DNA of 64,000 nucleotides from Bacillus methanolicus PB1 (GCF_000262755.1 NZ_AFEU01000001.1:682001-746000), one strand, 5' to 3'. Positions 25,909 through 35,097 are shown, counted from the first letter of the stretch. Notes: generated by a model from the sequence alone, not told the origin. Translations and numbers: made by a program.

Positions 25909-27288
25909 ATGACTTTTACCATTTATTCGATTACGGTAAAGCCTTCGACAACGATTCAAAATGAAGATGATTTTATCTATGCAAACAAAAAGCTCCTGCA
26001 AAAATTAGGCATAAAAAACAAAACTTTTCTAAATCTTTGTTTTGGAAGAAAATCTGTAAACGTAAAAGCCATCGAATCGGATTGCCCTCCAAATGAACTT
26101 TTTCTTCCTGAAGGTTTGATGAAAAAAATTATGCTTCCTAAAGGTACTTTTTGCATTCATTATAGTCCGAAAAATTTTACCATTATACTCGGGCCGGTCA
26201 TCGCCTTGCTTACAGAGATAAGCGAAAACGATGACGGTTATCCCGATTTCCGTTCCGTTCACGCATTTTGTGAAGAAATTCACCATGGACTTTCTGAAAT
26301 CGGCGGATTGTTTTATGTTTTTACTTTAAGAGACTTCAGCAAGGAAAGTATAACAGGATATTGCTATGAAGATGATTGCTGGACGAAAAGAATCCTTCCG
26401 CTTCCGGATGTCATTTATAATCGGATCCATTCGCGAAGACTGGAATATGGAGAATTATTTCAACAATTGTACCGGTATGTTCAGGAACAAAATATTTCCT
26501 TTTTTAATTACCGGTTTCTCTCAAAATGGGAGGTTCATAGTATGTTGTTATTGGAAGAACATATGCATCCATATCTGCCCCAAACGTCTCTTTATTCAAG
26601 AGAAAATTTAGAAGAAATGCTTGAAGAGCATCATTCGGTTTTTCTTAAGCCAGTCCATGGCAGCCAGGGGCGGAATATAATTCGACTAAGCAAATACAAT
26701 AATGAATTCTGTCTTAGAACATCTGCGGAAACAAGTGAGAATTCAACAAGTCTTCCTTCATTGACACATTTATTTAAAATCCTTGAAAAACAGACAAAGA
26801 GGCGCCTTTATTTAATTCAGCAAGAAATCCCGTTGATTACGTATGATGGAAGGAAACTTGATTTCCGGATTTTATGCCATAAAAACAAACAAGAATCATG
26901 GATAGTTACTTCTTCTGTAGCAAGAATTTCTGCTCTGCAACAATTTGTTTCGAATATTGCCAGGGGCGGTGAAATGATAAAACCATTAAAAGCTCTGGCT
27001 AATTGCTTTGATCGTGCAGTTGCTTTACAAATATTTGCATTAATGAAAGAGATTGCTGTTGAGTGTGCAGCGATTATCGAACAGCAGTCCGACGGGGCAA
27101 CCGGAGAGCTGGGAATTGATATGGGAGTAGATCCGTCAGGTCATATCTGGATTATCGAGGTAAATTCAAAGCCTTCTAAGAAATTTGAAGAACCTGGTAA
27201 GAAAATCCGGCCTTCCGCAAAAGCCATTGTAGCTTACAGCACAGCACTTGCTTTTAAATACTTACAGATAAAGGAGGAGAAATCATAA
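25909..27288 (+). CDS. YheC/YheD-family ATP-grasp spore protein, first of four
   Basis: A 459-residue protein. Its N-terminal half is the family-specific region, with FCIHYSPKNFTIILGPVIAL and a VIYNRIHSRR motif near residue 165. The ATP-grasp half has VFLKPVHGSQGRNI, LIQQEIPL, LDFRILCHKN and the metal-binding GELGIDMGVD and IIEVNSKPSK near the C-terminus. The family (YheC/YheD in B. subtilis) is associated with the developing spore coat; the substrate is unknown. Its TAA overlaps the next ATG by one base. By length and layout it resembles YheD (453). Confidence 0.85.
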   Translation: MTFTIYSITVKPSTTIQNEDDFIYANKKLLQKLGIKNKTFLNLCFGRKSVNVKAIESDCPPNELFLPEGLMKKIMLPKGTFCIHYSPKNFTIILGPVIALLTEISENDDGYPDFRSVHAFCEEIHHGLSEIGGLFYVFTLRDFSKESITGYCYEDDCWTKRILPLPDVIYNRIHSRRLEYGELFQQLYRYVQEQNISFFNYRFLSKWEVHSMLLLEEHMHPYLPQTSLYSRENLEEMLEEHHSVFLKPVHGSQGRNIIRLSKYNNEFCLRTSAETSENSTSLPSLTHLFKILEKQTKRRLYLIQQEIPLITYDGRKLDFRILCHKNKQESWIVTSSVARISALQQFVSNIARGGEMIKPLKALANCFDRAVALQIFALMKEIAVECAAIIEQQSDGATGELGIDMGVDPSGHIWIIEVNSKPSKKFEEPGKKIRPSAKAIVAYSTALAFKYLQIKEEKS

Positions 27289-28387
27289 TGCACCTCGGTT
27301 TTATGACCTTACACTTGACGAGTGAAAAAGGCTATTTTACCGAAATAGCCAGACGCGCGGTACAATATGGAATTAGTTGCTGCCATTTTGTGCCAACTGA
27401 TATTAACCCGTCAACCATGCTTGTAACAGGGGAAATATATAATTCCGAAAATGAATGTTGGACCACTCTTGAGTTTCCGGTGCCTTCAATTATCTATGAC
27501 CGCTGTTTTTATGGCGATGATAACCATTCAAAACAATGTATGCCGATCGTATCATGGCTGAAAGACAGAGATGATATCCAATTTCTCGGATACGGTCTAC
27601 CTAATAAACTAGAATTATACGAAGTCCTCAAACATTCTAATATATCAGCCTACTTGCCCCACTCCAAACCGGTATCTTCTCCGGCAGATATCCTCAACGA
27701 ATTAAGGAAACGCAAAAAAATTTTAATCAAGCCTGTTAACGGCTCTCAAGGCAGCGGAATATTTTATCTTGAAAAAACCGGCAATCACATGCTTGTTAAA
27801 ACAGAAAAACAGAGACAGCAGATCGTTCGCACTATTTCAAGTAAAGAAACGGCATTAAAATGGATGACTGAATTAATTAAGAAAAAAAATACATTATTCA
27901 GCCTTATCTTGAGTTAACAAATCACGACGGCTGTCCTTTTGACATAAGGGTGCTGCTGCAAAAAAATGAACTTGGAAATTGGCTTGAAAGAGGAAGAGGA
28001 ATTCGTATCGGAAAAAAAGGCGGAATTATTTCGAATTTAAGCGCGGGTGGTATTGTTTCAAATTTTATGAACTGGATCGATTCCCTTCCATTTGCTTTGC
28101 GGGAATACATTCAACAAGAATTGGATGATATTTTAGCGAATATTCCCGCAATTCTTGAAGAAGCATTTTTGCCTTTATTTGAATTAGGAATAGACATTGG
28201 AATTGATAAAAACGGGGCAATTTGGATTTTAGATATCAATTCAAAACCTGGCAGAAAAGTGATATTAGCAACCAGACCGGAAATTTCAGAACAATTGTTT
28301 GAAGCACCCCTTTGCTATGCATCTTTCATCAGCCAATCAAAACTGAAAGAGAGGAAACGATACAATGAGAAAACGTTATCCCATTGA
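27288..28387 (+). pseudogene. yheC: YheC ATP-grasp spore protein, frame broken at an A8 run
   Basis: The N-terminus MHLGFMTLHLTSEKGYFTEI is characteristic of YheC. The first frame runs to KWMTELIKKKNT and stops at 27915-27917. The downstream frame carries YIIQPYLELTNHDGCPFDIR, then GIDIGIDKNGAIWILDINSK. The two meet at the A8 run 27883-27890. One extra A, or a -1 ribosomal shift, gives a continuous 366-residue product (B. subtilis YheC 363). All ATP-grasp motifs survive in the two halves, so a recent break, an assembly error or recoding are all possible. It overlaps the next gene by 23 bases. Confidence 0.85.
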
Positions 28388-29732
28388 AATTATCGATGAT
28401 TGTACAAAAACTGTCTTTTATCCAAACGATCTGTACGTTTCGTCTGAAATACAAACAATCGCCTTTGGAAATAAAACAGCGAATGCACAATTCATTCCTC
28501 ATCCAGATAACAAAAATAAGATTTATATCAGCAAGGATATTCAAACAGAATTAAAATTTCCGGATTTAGCGGTACCTCTCCATGTTTTCATTGATAATGA
28601 TACTTTATTTATTGGACCGCTTGTCGGAATTTTTACAGCCGGGTTTTCACCTTTTCTTATAAGGCCGATCGGAGAGAGGACACTCTTCTTTGCAAAGCTC
28701 CTTTCAGTTCAAAATAAGGTTGGCGCACTGGCGTTTGTCTTTGGTGAACAGCATATTGACTGGGATCAGAGTGTTATCAAAGGCTATTTCTATCAACAAA
28801 AAGGGTGGGAAATGATCGAGGTTCCCTTTCCGAATGTTGTTTATGACAGGCTGCCGAATCGCAAGACGGAAAAACTTTCAGAACTAAGAAAGATAAAAGA
28901 ACGCATGCAAAACGATTATTTAATTCCATGGTACAATCCAGGATTCTTCAATAAACTGGATGTATACGAACGGCTTGAGCAGGATGATACCGTCAGCCGC
29001 TATCTCCCTGAAACGCACCCTTTCATCTCCTTTTCTTTAATGGAATCAATGCTTGCAAAATACGGGCATCTTTATGTAAAACCGAAAAACGGCAGCCTCG
29101 GGATAGGGATTCACCAAATACTTTATGATAAAAAAGATGGCAGCTATTATTGCCGCTTCCGAAATAGCTTGGGCGAAAATAAATTAATAAAATCAGGAAG
29201 CCTTGAAGGGCTTGTCCGCCGTGTGTTTACTAGCCGAAAACTTGGAAACTTGCTTATACAGCAAGGGATTCATCTGATTAGAAAAGATAAACGGCAGGTC
29301 GATTTTCGTGTTCACACGAATAAAGATGAACACGGCGCCTGGAGAGTTAGTGCCGTTGCCGCCAAAGTAGCTGGATCGGGCAGTGCAACTACTCATATCA
29401 ATAATGGCGGCACCATTAAGACTCTCGAAGAAATTTTTACTGACAAAGAAGAAAAAGAAGTTTACATTCATAAATTAACGAATGCCGCTCTTGCTTTGAG
29501 TCAAGCGCTGGAAAATATGATGGAAGGTATCATCGGTGAGATCGGGTTTGATATGGGAATTGACAGAAATGGCGATGTATGGTTGTTTGAAGCAAATTCC
29601 AAGCCGGGCAGATCTATTTTTAAACATCCGCAATTAAAAAAATTTGACCTGCTGACCCGTACTTGTTCATTGGCATTTGCTGTTTTTCTTACGGAAAAAG
29701 CAATAAAAAACCCTGAGGAAATATTTAAATGA
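28365..29732 (+). CDS. yheD: YheD ATP-grasp spore protein
   Basis: A 455-residue protein, same length class as B. subtilis YheD (453). N-terminal half: FIDNDTLFIGPLVGIFTAGF and VVYDRLPNRK. ATP-grasp half: LYVKPKNGSLGIGIHQI, LLIQQGIHLI, VDFRVHTNKDEHG, ATTHINNGGTIKTL, then GEIGFDMGIDRNGDVWLFEA and NSKPGRS. YheD localises around the forespore as a coat-associated protein in B. subtilis. Coupled to its neighbours: starts inside the yheC end, and its TGA overlaps the next ATG (ATGA). Confidence 0.88.
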   Translation: MRKRYPIEIIDDCTKTVFYPNDLYVSSEIQTIAFGNKTANAQFIPHPDNKNKIYISKDIQTELKFPDLAVPLHVFIDNDTLFIGPLVGIFTAGFSPFLIRPIGERTLFFAKLLSVQNKVGALAFVFGEQHIDWDQSVIKGYFYQQKGWEMIEVPFPNVVYDRLPNRKTEKLSELRKIKERMQNDYLIPWYNPGFFNKLDVYERLEQDDTVSRYLPETHPFISFSLMESMLAKYGHLYVKPKNGSLGIGIHQILYDKKDGSYYCRFRNSLGENKLIKSGSLEGLVRRVFTSRKLGNLLIQQGIHLIRKDKRQVDFRVHTNKDEHGAWRVSAVAAKVAGSGSATTHINNGGTIKTLEEIFTDKEEKEVYIHKLTNAALALSQALENMMEGIIGEIGFDMGIDRNGDVWLFEANSKPGRSIFKHPQLKKFDLLTRTCSLAFAVFLTEKAIKNPEEIFK

Positions 29733-30909
29733 TGCTCTATTATCACACTGGAAATAAAAAATGGTTTCATACTTATAAAAACGCCGCAGTTACATTCGGA
29801 AAAAATGAGATGCATGTTCCCTTTTCAGAAAACGTAAATGAACCATCATGTTTCTCTTTCAATTTAAAACGAAAGGCCCATAATGCCGGCCCGTTAATCG
29901 GCATTATGGCAACCGAAAGAAATGACGGCAGTTTAGCAGGAAACGGCCCCCTATTCGCTTCCATTCAAACAAAAATCATTCAAAAAGGGGGCCTGTCTTT
30001 TATTTTTACTTCCGAGACGCTAAAAGATCATGGTGCAGATGGCTATTTATATGTACCTTCCAAACAAAAATGGATTCGGGCATCTTTCCCGCTTCCTCAT
30101 CTTGTATATAACCGGATTCCTTTCCGCAAATCTGAAAATTCATTGACAACAATAAAAGCATTTAAAAAACTAAAGGAAAATAAGGTTCCCTTTTTCAATC
30201 CAGGCTTTATCGATAAATATGATCTATACAGTGCGGCGTTAACCGATCCTGAAATTTCCGTCTATTTTCCCGAAACAATTCTCATTGATCATATGTCGCT
30301 CCGCACATTTCTTGAGAAACATAATAACCTTTACCTTAAACCTTGTTTGTCCTCGAAGGGAAGCGGTATTTTTCGCCTAAAAAAAACAGGAAAAAGAAAA
30401 ATTCTATTCGAAAAAAAAGACAAGAAAACTGTTTATTCCAACTTCGAAAGCTTCTGGTATGACTGGAGCCCGCTTTTTAGGAAAAAAAATATTTAGCTCA
30501 AAAAGAAATTATCCCCTTTTCAAAACATGGCAAACGATTTGATTTTCGAATTCTTTCTCATAGCGACATTAAACATTATCTAGTAACAGGCGTCGGTGTT
30601 CGGCAAGCGGACCGCGATCAATTAACTACGCATCTTCTTAATGGCGGAGAGCTGATTCCATTTGAAAAGGTTAGAAATTCCGACCACGATCAATTTATTA
30701 ATAACATTGTCAATCTTAGCGGAAATCTTTTATCAAAAAATTTTGGCTTTTTCGGGGAATTTTCGATTGACGCGGGAATTTCAACAACAGGCCAATACTA
30801 TGTTTACGAAATCAATTCAAAACCAATGAAATTTGACGAGGAAGAAATTGAATCGAAACGCGTCGAAAATTTGTGCAGTCTCTTCTTTAAGATTACAGGG
30901 TTTCATTAA
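29729..30909 (+). pseudogene. Divergent YheC/YheD-family ATP-grasp gene, frame broken at an A8 run
   Basis: The first frame (to 30496) has GPLIGIMATERNDG, LVYNRIPFRKSENS and LYLKPCLSSKGSGIFRLKK. Here the usual NGSxG loop is changed to LSSKG. It ends after WSPLFRKKNI. The next frame reads YLAQKEIIPFSKHGKRFDFR, HLLNGGELIPFEKV and GEFSIDAGISTTGQYYVYEI, ending at TAA 30907-30909. The break is the A8 run 30481-30488; one extra A gives 393 residues. The fault is at the position homologous to that in yheC. It is last in the four-gene operon. Confidence 0.8.
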
Positions 30910-30989
30910 TCGAAAAGCTCTCCGCTAATTTTATGCATAAGACATCATGCCCCCTCAAATAATAAAGAAAACGATGGCTGGAGGACAAA

Positions 30990-31178
30990 ATGAAAAAACA
31001 CGGACACAAAGTTATAGAAGATATTTCGAACGAAGGCCGGGGCTCTGTTTATTTGGATATTGACCGCATGATCAATGAAGGCATGGCAGGTGGCCAGGTC
31101 CATATGCTTAAAACTACCCCAAATATTGAAGAAGCAAGAGATCTCTATCAAGAAAACCCGCCACATGAAACAAAATAA
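30990..31178 (+). CDS. Small hypothetical protein (62 aa)
   Basis: Begins MKKHGHKVIEDISNEGRGSV, followed by YLDIDRMINEGMAGG and a C-terminal NIEEARDLYQENPPHE. It is soluble, mixed-charge, with no membrane helix. GGAGG lies 6 bases before the ATG. It follows the ATP-grasp operon by 81 bases and may be co-transcribed. I do not recognise the family. Confidence 0.65.
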   Translation: MKKHGHKVIEDISNEGRGSVYLDIDRMINEGMAGGQVHMLKTTPNIEEARDLYQENPPHETK

Positions 31179-31199
31179 GAACCAAAAACGTACATTAGT

Positions 31200-31367
31200 T
31201 TCAAACTCCCAACCCTATCATGGAAATAGCTTTCATTATAAAACAGAACCAACATAATAAGGCGGTGTGAGCGAGCAAAGCTCTAAATATTTACAAAGCT
31301 AAACAAGTATCTTGCTAAAGCTAAGTTGGCATTTTTATCTTTGTTAGCGTAGCTCCGCCCCTTTTCC
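31200..31367. repeat. About 165-bp dispersed repeat, copy 2
   Basis: Same family and orientation as 12604-12771. Differences are scattered single bases and short indels, mainly near the first hairpin (GGAAATAGCTTTCATTATAA) and after GAGCGA. Both copies end in a GC-rich right arm GCTCCGCCCCTTTTCC and lie in intergenic DNA. Confidence 0.8.
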
Positions 31368-31371
31368 TTAG

Positions 31372-31415
31372 AAAAGAAGTACATTATCCTGAAAGGGATT
31401 TGGTGCTTCTTTTTT
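31372..31415 (+). terminator. Terminator next to the second 165-bp repeat
   Basis: AAAAGAAGTAC pairs with GTGCTTCTTTT (one G-T pair) across a 20-base loop, followed by T-rich sequence. Confidence 0.6.
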
Positions 31416-31468
31416 ATACTAGAGAAACCACGACTGTTATAATGAAAAAAAATCGGCGTTTCATCTAA

Positions 31469-31597
31469 ATGATATGGGGTCTGCGTTTAATGGGAAAAGA
31501 CATAAAGCAACTCACGGATTTTCTAAAAGAACCAATTTTTTGGAACAGAGCGTTTGCACATTGCCTAATAAATGCTGAACGAGTTTGTGCAAGGTGA
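31469..31597 (+). other. Possible small ORF or gene remnant (42 aa)
   Basis: MIWGLRLMGKDIKQLTDFLK, then EPIFWNRAFAHCLINAERVCAR. The composition looks protein-like, but the ribosome site is poor and I recognise no family. It may be the remnant of a longer gene. It lies between the terminator at 31372 and msmX. Confidence 0.25.
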
Positions 31598-31669
31598 CAA
31601 TACCAAAAAAGCCCTCTTTTCTTTAAACTATAAATAAAGCGCTTTCGTTTCTTTAGAGGAGGAAATGAT

Positions 31670-32782
31670 ATGGCAGAATTAAGGTTAGAACACATTTACA
31701 AAATATATGATAATAAAGTCACGGCTGTCCAAGATTTCAACCTGCATATTAAAGATAAAGAATTTATTTTTTTTGTGGGGCCATCCGGATGCGGCAAATC
31801 AACTACACTCCGAATGATTGCCGGTCTTGAAGAAATTACAAAAGGTGAATTATATATTGATGGAAAGCGTGTTAACGATGTCCCCCCAAAAGACCGGGAT
31901 ATCGCGATGGTGTTCCAAAACTATGCGCTTTATCCGCACATGAGCGTATATGATAACATGGCATTCGGCTTAAAACTCCGCAAATTTTCAAAAGACGAAA
32001 TTGATCGCCGTGTTAGAGAAGCTGCAAAGATTCTTGGTTTGGAACAATATCTGGATCGCAAACCAAAAGCATTATCAGGCGGACAGCGCCAGCGAGTTGC
32101 ACTCGGACGTGCGATTGTCCGTGATGCAAAAGTCTTTTTAATGGACGAGCCTCTTTCAAACCTTGACGCAAAACTTCGCGTCCAAATGCGAGCAGAGATT
32201 GCCAAATTGCACCAGCGTTTACAAACAACAACAATCTATGTAACACACGATCAAACAGAAGCCATGACAATGGCTACGCGCCTTGTTGTCATGAAAGACG
32301 GTGTCATTCAGCAGGTTGGTGCGCCTAAAGATGTTTATGAAAAACCGGAGAATGTATTTGTCGGCGGCTTTATAGGCTCGCCTGCCATGAACTTCTTTAA
32401 CGGAAAACTTGAAGATGGCAAATTTGTCATTGGCAATACTTCCATCGTTGTTCCTGAGGGAAAGATGAAAGTTCTTCGCGACCAAGGTTATGTCGGCAAA
32501 AATATTATCTTAGGGATCCGGCCTGAAGACATTCATGATGAGCCGGTATTTATTGATGCTTCACAAGGATCAAAAATTGTTGTTCATATTGAAGTGTCAG
32601 AATTGACAGGTGCAGAAACAATGATTTATTCAAACATAGAGTCACAGGAATTTGTTGCACGTATTGATTCCCGGACAGATATCAATCCTGGAGATAAATT
32701 GGAACTTGCGTTTGATATGAATAAAGCCCATTTCTTTGACGCTGAAACTGAATTGCGAATCCGTCCAAAAAACGAAGAATGA
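31670..32782 (+). CDS. msmX: Sugar ABC transporter ATPase MsmX
   Basis: A 370-residue ATPase of the MalK/UgpC/MsmX type: Walker A GPSGCGKSTTLRMI, Q-loop MVFQNYALYPHMSVYDN, signature LSGGQRQRVALGRA, Walker B VFLMDEPLSNLDA, H-loop YVTHDQTEAMTM, then a C-terminal TOBE region (ILGIRPEDIHDE). In B. subtilis, MsmX is the shared energy subunit of several oligosaccharide importers encoded elsewhere, and stands alone as here (MsmX 365). GAGGAGG precedes the ATG. No permease or binding protein is nearby. Confidence 0.9.
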   Translation: MAELRLEHIYKIYDNKVTAVQDFNLHIKDKEFIFFVGPSGCGKSTTLRMIAGLEEITKGELYIDGKRVNDVPPKDRDIAMVFQNYALYPHMSVYDNMAFGLKLRKFSKDEIDRRVREAAKILGLEQYLDRKPKALSGGQRQRVALGRAIVRDAKVFLMDEPLSNLDAKLRVQMRAEIAKLHQRLQTTTIYVTHDQTEAMTMATRLVVMKDGVIQQVGAPKDVYEKPENVFVGGFIGSPAMNFFNGKLEDGKFVIGNTSIVVPEGKMKVLRDQGYVGKNIILGIRPEDIHDEPVFIDASQGSKIVVHIEVSELTGAETMIYSNIESQEFVARIDSRTDINPGDKLELAFDMNKAHFFDAETELRIRPKNEE

Positions 32783-32811
32783 GTACTTGAGTAATAATTC
32801 ATTCCTTTACA

Positions 32812-32933
32812 AGAGGCTTTCCCATAAGGGTCTGACCCCATGTGCATTTATCAATATATAGCACATTTATCCAACATTATGTCCTATATATTGTGTTATG
32901 GGGTCTGACCCTTAGGCTTTAAGTCAGCCCCTT
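32812..32933. repeat. REP/MITE-like palindrome, copy 6 (long form)
   Basis: It nearly matches the copy at 5320-5437 in inverted orientation: AAGGGTCTGACCCCATGTGC, ATCAATATATAGCACA, CCAACATTATGTCCTATATA and TATGGGGTCTGACCC. It lies between convergent msmX and the zinc-ribbon gene, and contains the latter's stop codon. Confidence 0.88.
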
Positions 32934-33174
32934 GTTCTTTTATCAGTTTCACGTCTTCAAATCCGCATTTCGGACAATAGAATAAATGCGGGCATTCATG
33001 ATTAGAATATGTCTTTGGATACCCGTCTTCCAATTTCAAATGATCAATCATCATATACGGGCTATAATCATCATAATAGTCCATAATCCTGCCGTCTTCC
33101 TCAAGTTCACAGTTACATTTCGGACAAGCTAAATGAAGTATTTTAAATCCGTTGCATAATGGACAAATCGCCAT
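32896..33174 (-). CDS. Zinc-ribbon protein, unknown function
   Basis: A 92-residue protein with three Cys pairs: ICPLCNGF near residue 5, ACPKCNCELEEDGR near 18 and YCPKCGFED near 68, plus HECPH. The acidic middle DYYDDYSPYMMIDHLKLEDG is well conserved-looking. It probably binds one or two zinc ions. I recognise no named gene. The C-terminal LKPKGQTP is encoded by the adjoining palindromic repeat. Convergent with msmX. Confidence 0.75.
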   Translation of the reverse strand: MAICPLCNGFKILHLACPKCNCELEEDGRIMDYYDDYSPYMMIDHLKLEDGYPKTYSNHECPHLFYCPKCGFEDVKLIKEQGADLKPKGQTP

Positions 33175-33278
33175 TACCCCAAACCCTTTCTAACCATTTT
33201 ATCTAATGCTAGTTTATGTTTATTCAAACCATATATGTAGTCGTAAACTAAAAGGAATAAGTTACCAGATCGTTTTGC

Positions 33279-33308
33279 TGAATAAACTTTCAAGAATCAA
33301 ACAAAATA
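33279..33308 (+). promoter_or_regulatory. Candidate SigG promoter of the SASP gene
   Basis: TGAATA (33279-33284), a 17-base spacer, then CAAAATA (33302-33308) against the SigG -10 CATACTA (5 of 7). SASP genes are classic SigG targets. It would place a transcript start near 33315 and the tRNA-like fold inside the leader. Confidence 0.5.
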
Positions 33309-33344
33309 AAATATAAACAAAGCAATAAAGATTAATTACACCGC

Positions 33345-33409
33345 TGGGTTAAACCAAGCAAAGGTAACAGTCATACTGTTTGCCGGTGCAAATCCGGCTA
33401 ACCCAACCA
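33345..33409 (+). ncRNA. tRNA-like structured element in the SASP mRNA leader
   Basis: TGGGTTA (33345-33351) pairs perfectly with TAACCCA (33399-33405), which is followed by ACCA. Inside are a 3-bp D-like arm (ACC/GGT), an AACAG/CTGTT arm whose loop carries CAT, and a perfect T-arm-like hairpin GCCGG-TGCAAAT-CCGGC. The layout is that of a shortened tRNA: about 61 bases plus ACCA. It lacks the GG of the D loop, most of the variable region and the second T of the T loop, so an ordinary tRNA is unlikely. It ends 24 bases before the GGAGGA ribosome site. Confidence 0.65.
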
Positions 33410-33445
33410 AAAAAACAACAATGAATTACAGAAGGAGGAATTTTT

Positions 33446-33649
33446 ATGGCTGCAAATAATAACTCTAATCAATTGTTAGTTCCTGGTGTAGAACAAGCAT
33501 TAGAACAAATGAAATATGAAATTGCAACAGAATTCGGCGTAAACCTCGGAGCAGAAACGACTTCACGTGCTAACGGTTCTGTCGGAGGAGAAATTACAAA
33601 ACGCCTTGTACAAATGGCTCAACAACAACTTAGCGGAAGACAATTTTAA
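33446..33649 (+). CDS. Alpha/beta-type small acid-soluble spore protein (SASP)
   Basis: A 67-residue protein: [20 protein letters not shown] contains the GPR protease cleavage region (TEF), and [18 protein letters not shown] is the conserved DNA-binding C-terminal half. Alpha/beta SASPs coat spore DNA and protect it from UV and heat, then are degraded at germination. Several paralogs occur per genome, so no exact symbol is given. Strong GGAGGA ribosome site. Its leader holds a tRNA-like fold and a SigG-like promoter. Confidence 0.95.
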   Translation: MAANNNSNQLLVPGVEQALEQMKYEIATEFGVNLGAETTSRANGSVGGEITKRLVQMAQQQLSGRQF

Positions 33650-33685
33650 TCTAATATAATTATTAAATTAAATAAAAATGGCATT

Positions 33686-33715
33686 GCCCCCTTCCATTCG
33701 TGAAGGGGGCATTTT
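33686..33715. terminator. Shared terminator of SASP and fumC
   Basis: GCCCCCTTC / GAAGGGGGC stem with a 7-base loop and ATTTTA tail. Convergent genes on both sides. Confidence 0.85.
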
Positions 33716-33717
33716 AC

Positions 33718-35097
33718 TTAGATCATCTTTTCCGGCCTAACCCATTGATCGTACTGTTCTTCCGTTATATATCCTGTTTTCAAGGACGCCTCTTTAAGCG
33801 TGATATTCTCTTTAAAAGCTAATTTGGCGATTTCAGCAGCTTTTTCGTACCCGATATAAGGGTTAAGAGCTGTGACGAGCATAAGCGATCTTTCTAAATG
33901 AGCCTCGATTACTTCTTTATTAGCTTCAATTCCGACCGCACATTTTTCATTAAAAGATTGCATTCCTTCGGAAAGCAGCCGTATGCTTTGGAGTAAATTA
34001 TAAATAATTATTGGCTTGAATACATTCAATTCAAAATTCCCCTGGCTTGCCGCGAAGCCAATCGAAGCATCATTTCCAAAAACTTGACACGAGATCATTG
34101 TTAGAGCTTCACTTTGTGTCGGATTTACTTTACCCGGCATAATGGAGCTTCCCGGTTCATTTGCCGGAATCGTTATTTCCCCTATTCCGCTTCTCGGACC
34201 ACTCGCAAGCCAGCGCACATCATTGGCGATTTTCATTAAATCAGCTGCAAGAGCCTTTAAGGTGCCATGAACATGGACAATTTCATCATGGCTTGTTAGT
34301 GCCTGGAATTTGTTTTCCGCTGATCTAAATTGATATCCGGTCGCGATTGAAATTTCCCGTGCCACTTCATCACCAAATGAAGGGTCGGCATTAATACCGG
34401 TACCAACCGCCGTTCCGCCAATCGCTAAGTCCCGCAAATATTCTGAAGACTCAGTAATCATCTTCTCATCTTTTTCCAGCATGGCTCGCCAACCGCTAAT
34501 TTCCTGTCCCAATGTTAACGGAGTTGCATCCTGGAGATGCGTTCTGCCAATTTTTATCACATCTTTAAAAGCTGTTTCTTTTAATTTGAACGTTTTTATC
34601 AGTTCTTTTAGTGACGGGAGCAGCTTTTCTGTTATAGCAATGTATGCAGCAATATGCATGGCAGTCGGAAATGTATCATTTGAGCTTTGTGACATATTTA
34701 CATCATCATTAGGATGTATTTTTTCTCCGGCATCTCGTTTATCCATTAATTCCGTCGCTCTTCTAGCCACGACTTCATTCACATTCATATTTGTTTGGGT
34801 TCCGCTACCTGTTTGCCAGACAACCAACGGAAAATGGTTGTCAAAGGAACCGGAAAGAATTTCTGAACATGCTTTTGTAATCGCATTCTTTTTCTCTTCT
34901 GAAAGCTTTCCCAGTTTGTAATTAACGATTGCAGCTGCTTTTTTTATGTGAACAAGCGCATAAATGACTTCAATCGGCATTTTTTCTGTACCAATTTTAA
35001 AGTTTTCTTTGCTCCTTTGAGTTTGGGCTCCCCAATACTTATCAGCCGGCACCTTTACTTCACCTAAAGTATCTTTTTCAATTCGATAATCCTCCAT
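33718..35097 (-). CDS. fumC: Fumarate hydratase class II
   Basis: A 459-residue fumarase that interconverts fumarate and malate in the TCA cycle. Landmarks: [65 protein letters not shown] and the superfamily signature [15 protein letters not shown]. It is the iron-free, heat-stable class. AGGCAGGT precedes the ATG. Named citG in the older B. subtilis literature. It is monocistronic here, convergent to the SASP gene. Confidence 0.95.
   Translation of the reverse strand: MEDYRIEKDTLGEVKVPADKYWGAQTQRSKENFKIGTEKMPIEVIYALVHIKKAAAIVNYKLGKLSEEKKNAITKACSEILSGSFDNHFPLVVWQTGSGTQTNMNVNEVVARRATELMDKRDAGEKIHPNDDVNMSQSSNDTFPTAMHIAAYIAITEKLLPSLKELIKTFKLKETAFKDVIKIGRTHLQDATPLTLGQEISGWRAMLEKDEKMITESSEYLRDLAIGGTAVGTGINADPSFGDEVAREISIATGYQFRSAENKFQALTSHDEIVHVHGTLKALAADLMKIANDVRWLASGPRSGIGEITIPANEPGSSIMPGKVNPTQSEALTMISCQVFGNDASIGFAASQGNFELNVFKPIIIYNLLQSIRLLSEGMQSFNEKCAVGIEANKEVIEAHLERSLMLVTALNPYIGYEKAAEIAKLAFKENITLKEASLKTGYITEEQYDQWVRPEKMI

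Noticed and set aside
33345-33409. Ordinary tRNA-Met gene
   Set aside because: Only about 61 bases, 3-bp D arm without GG, no real variable loop and TGC instead of TTC in the T loop. Better kept as a tRNA-like element.
33345-33409. Cobalamin riboswitch
   Set aside because: CCGGTGCAAATCCGG looks like a B12-box neighbour, but the rest of the conserved core is missing and a SASP gene is not a plausible target.
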